From Hemileia vastatrix (lineage: Eukaryota > Basidiomycota > Pucciniomycetes > Pucciniales > Zaghouaniaceae), in NCBI GenBank assembly GCA_030280995.1, contig JASXTE010000011.1:26995317-27059316 (forward strand): a DNA stretch of 64,000 nucleotides, in the 5' to 3' direction. Below the pieces are notes generated by a model, which was given only the letters and a program-made list of their open reading frames with translations, made no database searches and was not told the DNA's origin. Of this stretch, positions 54,489-64,000 are shown piece by piece (position 1 is the first letter of the stretch; each line of letters starts with the position of its first letter). The translations under genes and the position numbers were made by a program.

Positions 54489-54616
54489 AATTAAATATTT
54501 ATACCATCCCTCTTTTATATGAACTGCATCTAAACTCTCCCAAAGAGCGTATATTCACCGGTCACGCATCCAGGTTCTTTTGGCCTTAAATAACTTCGTC
54601 TTTGACATTCTTTGCA

Positions 54617-55561
54617 TCACTGAACCCACTGTTTAACAGCCATATTCATGCCAGGCCACCAGAATTGATCAGAAATTCTTCTAAACGTTTCTCCAACGCC
54701 TCTATGCCCGAGATCTTCATGCAGTGATTTCAAAACTAATTCTTGCCCCTTCTGTTGAGTTATAACTACTTGAGGATTTGGATACCTTCTCCTCATTAAA
54801 CGTCGACCAGATAGGTAAAACGTAGATGACTTCCTCTTGATAGCCACCCATTCATCGTCTTCACAATCTTCTGGCCTCTCTAAAGTCAACAAATATTTGA
54901 CTAACAAAAAATAAAATCCAGTCTGACCCCAGACTTCATCTTGAAAATCGATTAATATAACATCAATAGGGACTTCTCTATCACCAATATCACCTGCACA
55001 TGAATGAGCCAATAATCGTTGACCCCTAAATAAATCTTTAATTGAGCTATGTCAACGTTTTTTTTCTGAACCTTTGGATCCTTCGTAAACCGTATTCGAA
55101 AATACCTCTTTCTCTTTATCCTCCTTTTTGTTTAAATTCTCTAATTCTCCAACATATACACCATTCCTTAACTTACTACTATCCCACACTACCAATCCAT
55201 CTTCCTCTACATACACCACATCTTCTTCTACCTCCTTTCTACCAAATTTATCTACACCTTTTCCAACACCTTTATTAACATAAAAACTATTTTCCAGTTT
55301 ATCCTCTTGGTGGAGGTCATCATCACCATAATCTAAACACAATAATCCTTCCAGTTTAACCTCATGGGGGAGGTATGGAAAGTCTTCAGCTCCTTTAGTG
55401 CTGGCTTTGATAATAGGTGTATCTTCATCGAACTCTTCTGAGTCTGAATCTTCTTCAGTGGGTGGTCTCCTTGATAAACCATCTGTTATAGTAAAAGTTT
55501 TGCCAGGCTTATGAACTAAATCAAACAAAAAATGTTGAATAAAAGCTACCCATCTTGTCAT
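54617..55561 (-). pseudogene. Pol, integrase zinc-domain start and linker, copy C
   Basis: Piece 54,617-55,012 carries the HEDLGHRG..FWWPG start of the HHCC domain. Unlike copies A and B it keeps the pol frame past VKQWVQ but then meets a TGA. Piece 55,052-55,561 is the RNase H end and acidic linker, with two translated hairpin motifs (DLHQEDKLE, YLPHEVKLEG). Confidence 0.8.
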
Positions 55562-57306
55562 GGGTGCATTCGGTAAACTTGGGAATTAATCATCTGGATT
55601 AACGATTTCGCATCCACTTGCAACTCAAAATGTTGCCCCCACAAAATATGCTGAAGTTTCTTCAGTATTTTTGCCACACTACATAATTCCAATTTTGGTT
55701 GAGAATATCTTGATTCTACCTCAGTAAATACTACAGATTCATACCTAACTGGCCTGATGTAACCAGCTTTATCCATCTGAGACAAAACCGCCCCTGCTGC
55801 AACCTGACTTGAATCAACTGCTAAATAAATTCTGCCAGCATCTTTTCCATAATCCAACTTGTGCAGGACTAAATCCTTCCCTATGACCTCCTTCAACTTC
55901 ACAAATGCCTTCTCACACTCTTCATCCATTCTTTTTAACCGTCTCAATGGAGCTGCCAATGAAGAAAAGTCCTTAATAAACATTCTAACATATACGCAAA
56001 CACCTAAAAACCCTCTGACTTTGGTTGTATTCTTGGGTCTTGGCCAGGACTGAATTTTGTTAACTTTCTTCTTTGACATAATCCTACCCTCTCTACATAC
56101 CACATGGCCTAATATTTCTAAGTCTGGCACACAACATGAAAATTTTGAACCTGAAATAGTTAAACCAGCCTCTTCAATTTGAAACAAGATTCTTTCTAAT
56201 GTAATTGAAAACTCCCAAATGAATTTGCGTATCCCAGGATTCTCTTCCAAAACCTGGTTATCATAGTTGGTTGTTGGTCCCTTAATTCCTCCATCATCTA
56301 TAAAGATTCCAGAATATTGTGGAATTTTGTCTTGAAGGATCCAAGCCATCTGAGCTTGATAAACTGCAACCAAATTTGTTGCTCCTTGAGGTAATCTTGT
56401 TAACTGTAAATGTCCTAGTGGTGTATCGAATGTAGTGAGAGGCCTTGAGTCCGGATGTAACTCTCTCTCATTGTATCCACCCATAATATCTCCCATGCCA
56501 TAACACACTCTCCCTGCAAACGCTTCAACAAACTCCTCAGCACTAGGCCGTATCCCAGCATCCTTTATTGTAACCCTATTTAATTCCCTAAGACCATGAA
56601 CAACTCTAAGCTTGACATTTGTTTTCTTGATACAAAATACCGGACTAGAATAACTTGGCGTTGATTGCTCATACAGTCCAGTGCGTATCCATTCTCTGAC
56701 AACTTCAATATAGGCTTCTTTTAATGAAGCCGGAATAGGAATCGGTTTCTGCTGCCACGGTTCATGACATACCACAGGAATCTTGTAAGGCTCACCATAG
56801 GAATGCTTCAACACACCCCTCTCCTCTTCTAAAAAAGCAATGGCCTTCTCTTGCTTGACCATCACATCCAACAACAACTTCTTCTCTTCTCCAGACAACC
56901 AACCATCAGGTTCAAAATTAACAACACCCAGTCTCTCAAAAGTGATTCTTGACGTCTCAGAAAATTCAGGCGGATTCTTTACCAAGGGACTTTCATAAGG
57001 ATCTCTTGATAAACTTGGTCTTCTCAAGGGTGGATTTAATTTGGCAGGTAGCAGTTCATTAATAGGTCGAACTTTATTTGCTACTTTCTTATATTTGGCT
57101 GCCTCCACATCTAAATAAACTTGAGGTAAAACATTTACTTTTGTATCGCCATTAAAAATTTTATCAAATGAATCTTCTTCATTGTCAGAATCGGAATAAG
57201 AAAAATTAAAAAAATATTTTATTTCATTTTTAAATTTTACCCTTTTCTCCTTTCCCTCGTTTAATTTATAAACAGATTTTCCAACACCTTTACTTCCCTT
57301 ATCCAA
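55558..57306 (-). pseudogene. Pol, RT and RNase H, copy C
   Basis: RT with FIDDGG, motif B LPQGATNL and RNase H, about 95% like copy A by eye. A short deletion removes part of the LTRKDADWEW block, and a frameshift at MINS ends the frame near RNase H. Still clearly family 1, older than the A/B pair. Confidence 0.85.
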
Positions 57307-57387
57307 CAGTAAATTGCCCGTAAAGAAAGTTGGCAGTTTAACCTCTTGCTGGAGGACCGGAATTGAATTTTCACAAAAATTATTTTT

Positions 57388-57690
57388 TTACGTTTTAATT
57401 ATACCGAGATTTTTTATTGGATTTTGATGTGATATTTTCAGTTTACCCTCTTGCTGGAGGTCCAAAATAGAAGGAGATACTTGCAGTTTAACCTCTTGCT
57501 GGAGGTCATAAAACATACCCTTCCAATTTTTATCCAACCTAATTTGGCCCATTTTTCCTTTTTTACCATTTTTTAATTTAATAGAAAAACAGGGTAAATC
57601 CAATAAACATATAGAAAAGTCAAAAACGTACTTGCACTCCAAAGTAATATTAACAGAAAATAATTGAGAATCAACTTGAATTATCTCCAA
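57388..57690 (-). pseudogene. Pol N-terminal region, copy C
   Basis: Matches the start of pol in copy A (EIIQVDSQLFSVNITLECKY) and two LQQE repeat units, then a TAA at about 57,387; a third unit lies beyond it. With three units against twelve in copies A and B it marks the other end of the repeat-number range. Confidence 0.8.
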
Positions 57691-57761
57691 GTGAGCTGAC
57701 CTATTGCAATCCAGGATCTCATGCTGAGTAGAGATTACAACATTAGAGTGATCAGTCCCTG

Positions 57762-58826
57762 CTACCCCAAAAAATGAGGGCCTTCATTCCTTTCCAACAG
57801 ACATAATTCACCAGAAGCCATCCATTTTATATGCCGCTTATTGGTGCAAACACAACACTGGCACAGAGTAGTAATCCCTGGCCGTGTTTCCCAACCTTCA
57901 TCTCCAGGAGGCGCTAACCGCATATGTAACCTCCGCATATCTTCACCAGTGATCTCCAAACTAATCCCCATGCCAGCTTGATACCCTATCCTGGCCTCAA
58001 AATCCATCAAAAAAGGACCACCAAGAACAGTTTTGACTGCTCCTCTGGCCACATAAAAGTGAACCTTACCAACAGATCCACCAATGCCTAACCTGACATG
58101 CTCAGCTGTGCCCATCAGCTCTGTTGCATGCCCTCCAATGCCTCTGAGGTTTCCCCCAGTTCCACTTTTAATTGGCAAGCCTATACTTGTCGCTTGCTCC
58201 AATGAAATTAAATTAATTTGAGACCCTGAATCAACCAAGGCCTTTACTTCTTTACCATTAAGAGTTACCACCAGGTAACCCAGGGGAGCGGCAAAATGTG
58301 CATCTACATCTTCCCCAAACTTTTCAGCATTTTCACAAATATATTCCACCTCTCCAGTGGAAACCCGACGCCTCGTCAAATGCTTCTTTTGCTTTTCAGC
58401 AAGCGCCATACTATTCGTAAATAACTCCCCCAAAGATAAGGGAATCTGCAGTTGATTCACCCTATTCAAAACTACGTCCATTGCATTAGCTTGACCAGAA
58501 GCTACTGGCCGCTCATACTGGACCTTTGATTTAACAACCTTGGTCCTGGGTACCTCTTGAGGTCCAACCAAGCCATATTCACCCCCCATAATAACATCTT
58601 CACTTTCTATAACCCTAACTCTGCCACCAGCTTCTTGCACTAATCCTGATCCATTGCTAGTCCTTCTTACACCCTCCATTGGGATGGGACGGCTAAAACT
58701 TGGTCTGGGTAGAGACGCCAACAGTACGTCCTCCTCAGAATCCGGAACATCCTCTGGCATAGGCTCACCATTTATATCAAACTTGCCATAACTAGGGGGC
58801 CCCATATCAGCAATCCCCTTCTGCAT
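57762..58826 (-). CDS. Gag linker and complete protease, copy C
   Basis: In this copy the retropepsin active site (ALVDSGSQINLIS) and the C-terminal KTVLGGPFL block are in one frame, showing the ancestral gag-protease layout that is frameshifted in copies A and B. The frame ends at a TAG directly after the TTTTTTG slip site at 57,768-57,774. Upstream it is separated from the rest of gag by a TAA at about 58,829. Confidence 0.8.
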   Translation of the reverse strand: MQKGIADMGPPSYGKFDINGEPMPEDVPDSEEDVLLASLPRPSFSRPIPMEGVRRTSNGSGLVQEAGGRVRVIESEDVIMGGEYGLVGPQEVPRTKVVKSKVQYERPVASGQANAMDVVLNRVNQLQIPLSLGELFTNSMALAEKQKKHLTRRRVSTGEVEYICENAEKFGEDVDAHFAAPLGYLVVTLNGKEVKALVDSGSQINLISLEQATSIGLPIKSGTGGNLRGIGGHATELMGTAEHVRLGIGGSVGKVHFYVARGAVKTVLGGPFLMDFEARIGYQAGMGISLEITGEDMRRLHMRLAPPGDEGWETRPGITTLCQCCVCTNKRHIKWMASGELCLLERNEGPHFLG

Positions 58827-58832
58827 TTTATA

Positions 58833-60368
58833 TTATTCCTCCTTAGAGTAAGGGTTCAATTTGTTGGCGGCAGTTTGAGCACTAGAATTTTTGTCCTTAG
58901 AGTAAGGGTTCACTTTTTTATTGGCCTTGCCAGGATTAGCCCTCAATTGGCTCTGAATGCTACTCTTCGCCTTAGTAGCAGCTGCTCTTCTAGCAGCATT
59001 AACATCATATTCGCCGGCCATACAACTACCCTCCACTTGGGCAACCGTTGCCAGCTCTAAACCTCCAAAAGAAGTTGAAAATGTGGCTTTACTGACCTCT
59101 TTCTCTTTACATTTGTCAGCTTTTCCACCATTACCATTACCATTTTTGCCAACCTTGGCATTAACATCTTCATCATTTATCTCTTCAAATCTGGCTCTCC
59201 TTTCAGCCATAAAATTTCTTCTGACCAAATCAGAAGGAGACTGTCCATCACTGGGCTTGATGAATGAACCATCAGGAAATTTATAAACTTTACCATCAAA
59301 TAAAACTTGCCCAGAATCCGTATCCTTATCAAGAGCAAAACAAACTGTTGCTCTGTGTCCCCTCCTATTACAATAGGAGCATACCTTTGGCTCATCATAG
59401 CCACCTCTATAACTACTACCACCATTCCCACCATTTCTCCCATTGCCTGGGAAGCGTTTACCGTTATTATTGCCATTATAATTTCGACGTTTATACCCTC
59501 TAGACTGATAAGAAGTTGACGTCGACAAAGAAGCGATTGGGGCCTTTTTGGCCTTCTGAGTCTCTTGAACAAATATTTTTAATTGTTTCGTTAAATCGGC
59601 CAGGTGATCGACCATCTTATTATCCACATTACCCTCAACTTTTGCATCCGGTAGTCCCATTTAAGTCTTATTGGACTCCTGGGCTTTGACCATGATATCG
59701 TTATTCTCAGCCAAAACTTCACTAACCTTGCTAACATATTGAGTGCATGACTCTTGATATATGTCCAATGCTAAAAACTTGAGATGGGCCTGAATGTTCT
59801 CTTTGATAACCTCCAGAGCCGGCAGTTTCTGCTCACCATTAGGCAGTTCCTTCATCAAATCTTTTCTTGAAAGATCCTTCAAGACGTCCATACAAATATC
59901 CCTGCTGCATGCTGTCCAGAACAAATCTTTTGCTTGGTTCTCATGCACTAACTCGTCCACCAGAATAAGATATTCAACTACTTCATCAAACTGAACACAC
60001 AGCTTTTTGAAGTCTGCCATAGAAGAAACACCACCTTTTGCTTGCCAGTCTCCAACAATTTTATTGAGGTCCATCATAGTAAACCTAACACCCCATCTAT
60101 CAACCATAGCTTTAGAAAGCTTAACCCAATCCTTGTCCTTGAATGCCTGCATAGCAATAACATCTTTTTCCACCTCCCTATCAGCAATAAAAAATCTAAC
60201 TTGCTTCACCATGTCCACATGAGAAGCACCATCAACAGCAGCAGCAGCTTCATACCTGCTAATGAACCATTTAACCTCCTCCCCATCAAACTTTGGGCCA
60301 TCCCAAGAAACAATTCTAACTGAGGGAGTAAGAGGGGTAGAAGATCCAGAAGCAACAGCAGAAGACAT
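58833..60368 (-). pseudogene. Gag, copy C
   Basis: N-terminal capsid part from MSSAVASG (start at 60,366-60,368) to a TAA near 59,659, then the zinc-knuckle part 58,833-59,660 (CSYCNRRGHRATVC). Otherwise collinear with copy A gag. Confidence 0.85.
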
Positions 60369-60526
60369 CCCAATAAGCAAAGAAAAGCGTTTATCAATCA
60401 ATAAAATAACAAGCCTCTTGCAGGCCAATAACAAAAATCCAATTAGAGTTCCAGAAAATAAGCCTCTTGCAGGCTAAGAACGTTCTTGATCCAAGTAAGT
60501 CTTTAAAGAAAGCTAGAGAAATCAAA

Positions 60527-60543
60527 CCCCACGTTGGGCGCCA
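60527..60543 (-). other. Primer-binding site, copy C
   Basis: The minus strand reads TGGCGCCCAACGTGGGG, which I recognise as the form complementary to the 3' end of tRNA-Lys(1,2). Confidence 0.85.
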
Positions 60544-60545
60544 AC

Positions 60546-61668
60546 TATGGTAAGGTAAAATCTTACAGTCGCGTTGCTGTAAGCAGAATACGGAGGAGAT
60601 GTGTGGATTTAGTGGAAAACCCCGTCCTTCCAATAAAAATAACAAAATGGGAATTCTAAATCACTAAGCTAACCAGTCTACTTGGATCTGATTGATAAAA
60701 ATAATGAAACTCTAAAATATTTAACACTTATTGAGATTTAAATAAAAGTGGCTGCTGAGAAAGAAATACTGATTACAACAATTAAGGTGTACCAGTGAAA
60801 GATCTGAAAAGATTGACTTTTATATTTTTATGATAATTTAAATTTTTATGAGACAGCAATAATCAAGTCCCAGTGATGAAGACCTTTCTAAAGATACCCT
60901 GTATGAAGTGTGATTTAAATTGTTGAGTAGTATTTCTAAAATGTTATATATAAAATATAAAGTTATAAGGGTATTACAATTTTATTTAATTTGTTGAGTA
61001 ATAAAATATGAGACCATGGTGGTTAAAGATTAAGCTGTATGATGTCTGATGATTGTAAGATGATGCCCAATTTCGAGTCTGAGAGGCTCTTAAGTATTCC
61101 TAGTCACGTGACTAAGTTTTCCCCTCCAGAGCTCACCCAGAGTCAATCCAGAGCCGGTACGGAGCTCGTACGGAGTCCGTCTGGAGTCCGTCCGGACCTC
61201 CGGACTCAATTAGAACCTTTAAAACTATAATAAAAAATCTAGAAACATTACAAATGATAGAGCCACTTCCCCTTTACATTCCCAACTAATTTTCGTAGCC
61301 TGAGCAGCTCTAATCACCCTGTAAAAATTCATCAAAGGTAAGTATTTTTCTAAAAACATAAATATTTTTATAAAACTTTAAAATTCATTTAAAAAAATAA
61401 GAAAAATAGTAAAAAATCTGGGAAAACTTCCCAAGGTTCTTGAGTGACTCGACTTGATACTCATAAATTTTTCCGACCGTAAAAATAAGTCTTCTCCGTA
61501 AAATATATTGTTTTTGCGTAGGCATTTGCTTTTAACCAATTTCTTTATATTTAAAACTCAAATAAATTAAATAAAACCCTTTTATAAAAAATAATAGCAC
61601 TAATCTTGCATGCCGTAATAACTCCATTTTACGTACTTAGGTGCCATACTAAACTTTAGGCTACCACA
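60546..61668 (-). repeat. Family 1 5' LTR of copy C, 1,123 bp
   Basis: Ends GGCTACCACA at 61,668, followed by target duplication ACGT. Its CCG/CGG array (61,136-61,204) has about four units. CACGTG is kept at about 61,105. Confidence 0.95.
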
Positions 61669-62396
61669 ACGTGCGCCCTCTCCACTTGATTGGATCATCA
61701 AACTTCTTTCCTCCTTCACTCCCCCTCAATCAGCTAGATACGCGCTTCCTCTTCCTATTCCCCCCCTGGAATCCCCCACTATTTGAAGCTAAAATTGGGG
61801 AATCCAAGGAAAAGGCTCTAGGCAAGGTATCTCTTTCCCTATCTAAGTACCCACTACACTCATATTTCATTTACACAGATGGGTCAAGATCAGCGGAAGG
61901 TACCTTCAGCACAGATTTTGACCCAGGTTTGAACTCCCCATATGTGGTACACCTAGGGGACTCTCACCAGTACTCTGTCTTTGAGGCAGAACTGGTAGGA
62001 ATCCTTATAGGAAATTACCTTTTCCTCACCAACCCATGCCATCCTTTCTCTAGCTCCCTCACTCTCGTGGTGGACAATCAGTCCACAATCCGCCTTCCCT
62101 CCTCTCCCTCTCCCTCCCTGGCTAAATCCTCATTAGTAGCCAGAATCTATCAAGCAGTTGCCCTCCTCCGTGAAGCCAACCCCCTCATTATCCTCACTCT
62201 GTGTTGGTGCCCTGGCCACTCAGGTGTGGGCGGCAATGAGATTGTGGACAGCCTGGCCAATGGATCTCACCCCCTAGCTGAATTAACCTGCTCCATCCTG
62301 AACTTCATTCCTCTCCCTCCCTCAATCTCCCCCTCAAATCACACATCCATTCCCACTCCCAATCCCTCCTCCTCTCACACCCATCCAAGGATGTAA
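61669..62396 (+). pseudogene. LINE, RNase H domain
   Basis: All four RNase H acidic positions are visible: YTDGS, FEAELVGI, VVDNQSTI and the CPGHSGVGGNEIVDSLAN block. The frame joins the LINE segment ending at 48,240 without a gap. It has an open frame of 241 codons and looks less damaged than the RT part. Confidence 0.85.
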
Positions 62397-62909
62397 TCAG
62401 AAAACTACAGGGAATATTTACCCCAAGGGAAACCTTTTCCCAAGTCTGATGCCTCCCTAGTACACTGGCTAATTCCTTTGCTTAACTTCTCTTGGGTCAC
62501 TTGCCCTTGCATATCTACCTCTTTAGATTCAAATCAGCTGATTCCCCTATCTGCATTCATTGTGATGGGAATCACTGTGACACCCCTGAGCAGTTCCCCC
62601 TTTTCTGCAAGGCTCACTCATACCTAAGAATTGGGCTGAGGAAGGAAGCTCAAAAACACAAAATTCCTTTCTGCACTTCCACACGTTTGTCCCCATCTCC
62701 CATTATGTTCCTTGTTGCGTCATTTATAGTTAACACTGTAAGACTCCCTAATAATTTGCCTCTCTCTATTCAGCCTAGCCCTTAGCATCCTCACTTTAAA
62801 CTGCCATTAGTTTTCTGTTTTCTTGTCACCTAGTCCCCTCTACTGTATCTACTACCTGTCTACTTATCCTTCATGCCCCTATGTTGGGTGAGATTGTCTG
62901 AAAAAAAAA
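62397..62909 (+). pseudogene. LINE, C-terminal zinc motif and 3' end
   Basis: The 62,492-62,785 frame has CIHCDGNHCDTPEQFPLFC, the Cys/His block typical after RNase H in Tad/I-like LINEs. The element ends near an A-run at 62,901-62,909. I could not match a target duplication with the 5' end at 42,941. Confidence 0.7.
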
Positions 62910-63000
62910 CTTTTTAATTTAAGAAAGTAATGGTACATACCAATCTAAAAGGTATACATGTGTCAAAACTACCAAAATTATGAAGATAGAAAAAAATTGA

Positions 63001-63422
63001 CACTACGCACCAAGTAAGATATCCCTGATGTGGATATCCAGCACAAGTTAGGGATATTTTAGGGAGGGACATAAGGTCAGAAAAATAAATGTAAGAAAAG
63101 TAAGTGCAAGAAATACAAGTGCAAGAAAAATAAGTGCGAGAAACGTAAGTGTAAAAAAAAAATCATTTGCAACCATGAGAATTTTTTTTTTCAAAAAAAA
63201 AAAAATTGTGAAAAAACAGAAAATGAAATAAAAAAAAATTTTTTTTGGAGGAAAAAATAAATAAATAAAAAAATATTCCCATGTTTACAAAATATTTTTT
63301 TTACACTTATTTTTCTCACATATTTTTCTTGCACATATTTTCCTATCCTTATTTCCCTCCCTAACATATCCCCAACTCGCGCTGGATATCCCCATCAAGG
63401 ATATCTCACTTGGTGCGTAGTG
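63001..63422. mobile_element. CACTA-type foldback MITE, 422 bp
   Basis: Begins CACTACGCACCAAGT and ends with its inverse; inverted repeats extend with mismatches for about 80 bp and, through (A)AGTGCAAGAAAAAT-like units, nearly to the centre. TGA precedes (62,998-63,000) and follows (63,423-63,425). No coding capacity. Shares CACTACGCA termini with the MITE at 9,305-9,565. Confidence 0.9.
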
Positions 63423-63425
63423 TGA

Positions 63426-64000
63426 GTCACTTAATTCAGTGTTGGGTATTGAAAGATAAAATTTCAGGTACAGGTCAATGGAAGGATGGGTGAATGCTGG
63501 AAAAAGAAGTTGACAAATCAAATCTCAGTTGTGCTGACCAACTTCAACGTATCTTCTTTTCCACTTGTTTGTATTTATTTACTTTATATAATTAATGAAA
63601 TATAGGGAATGAAACAATATAACAAGTGTCACACAATCTTGAAGACTACCCGGAATAGGTCACATACAAGCACAGGTAATGAAGGTATGTATGAGCTTGT
63701 TCTATTGCATCCTCATACCTGATGTATCACATACCATCAATTTCTAAGCCTCTGCCTGCTGTTCACTAGCATTCAATTTTTATAACCTGCTTCACCTCAC
63801 CAATAAAAATCATACAATTCTACTCCAAGTTTCAAACTTCATGCTTTTAGTGAAGAGTGAACTCACTCCAAGATATATCTTGAAAAAACATAATTTAAAA
63901 TTTAGTCTATAGAAGACCCTAATAATTGAAAGAGACCACAAGCGCATGGAAAAGTTCAGGAGGTTCACATTTAATTGATGACCAACCGATTTTATATTAT
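63426..64000. other. AT-rich stretch, nothing recognised
   Basis: No gene, element end or RNA gene seen. Confidence 0.4.

Noticed and set aside
1..64000. tRNA, rRNA or bacterial operon features
   Set aside because: No cloverleaf or rRNA segment was recognised; the only tRNA-like signals are the primer-binding sites of the gypsy elements.
1..64000. Naming a species (for example a particular rust fungus)
   Set aside because: The element types suit a TE-rich basidiomycete, but nothing in the window fixes the species without a database search.

Overview
The window looks like a piece of a transposon-swollen fungal nuclear genome. Coding exons are short and carry 55-110 bp GT..AG introns, the non-coding DNA is very AT-rich, and the mobile elements (Ty3/gypsy, a RNase H-bearing LINE, Plavaka/Tnp2-type transposase, CACTA-like MITEs) suit a basidiomycete. 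A rust-type (Pucciniales) genome is my best guess; this is inference, as no species marker is present.

Layout. 1-5,700: a decayed minus-strand gypsy element (D) in which gag is joined to integrase by an internal deletion. 6,414-9,144: a plus-strand SNF2-family helicase gene, broken by stops, a frameshift and a SINE-like insertion with 13-bp target duplications. Converging on it is an unrecognised minus-strand gene whose pieces lie at 9,125-9,304, 9,566-10,242 and 37,119-37,414. They are separated by a CACTA-type MITE and a solo LTR of gypsy family 2. Into base 5 of that solo LTR a 25.8-kb tandem gypsy array has inserted: LTR-internal-LTR-internal-LTR, 10,248-36,043, family 1 copies A and B. 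38.4-42.2 kb: a broken Plavaka/Tnp2 transposase. 42.25-42.94 kb: exons of an unknown gene cut by a LINE. 42.94-62.9 kb: that LINE, itself split by a family 2 gypsy remnant inside another repeat (45.1-47.9 kb) and by gypsy copy C (48,241-61,668). 63,001-63,422: a second CACTA-type foldback MITE.

Family 1 gypsy is the most interesting resident. On the minus strand it has a tRNA-Lys-type primer site, gag-protease, a likely -1 frameshift site, and pol (RT, RNase H, integrase). Between integrase and the 3' LTR it carries, on the opposite strand, one or two spliced genes for small proteins with a six-cysteine zinc cluster resembling fungal Zn2Cys6 DNA-binding domains, but with the two halves in reversed order. 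The same element's LTR carries an 11-bp-period array of CCGTACGG-like everted CGG triplets, the class of site Zn2Cys6 proteins bind, about 190 bp upstream of a TATA-like box. My main hypothesis is that the element encodes its own antisense regulator and carries its operator array. The element is also full of a short hairpin motif (stem CCTC/GAGG or GTC/GAC) that occurs in the leader, in frame inside pol, and in non-coding DNA, and of further hairpins whose stems covary between elements.
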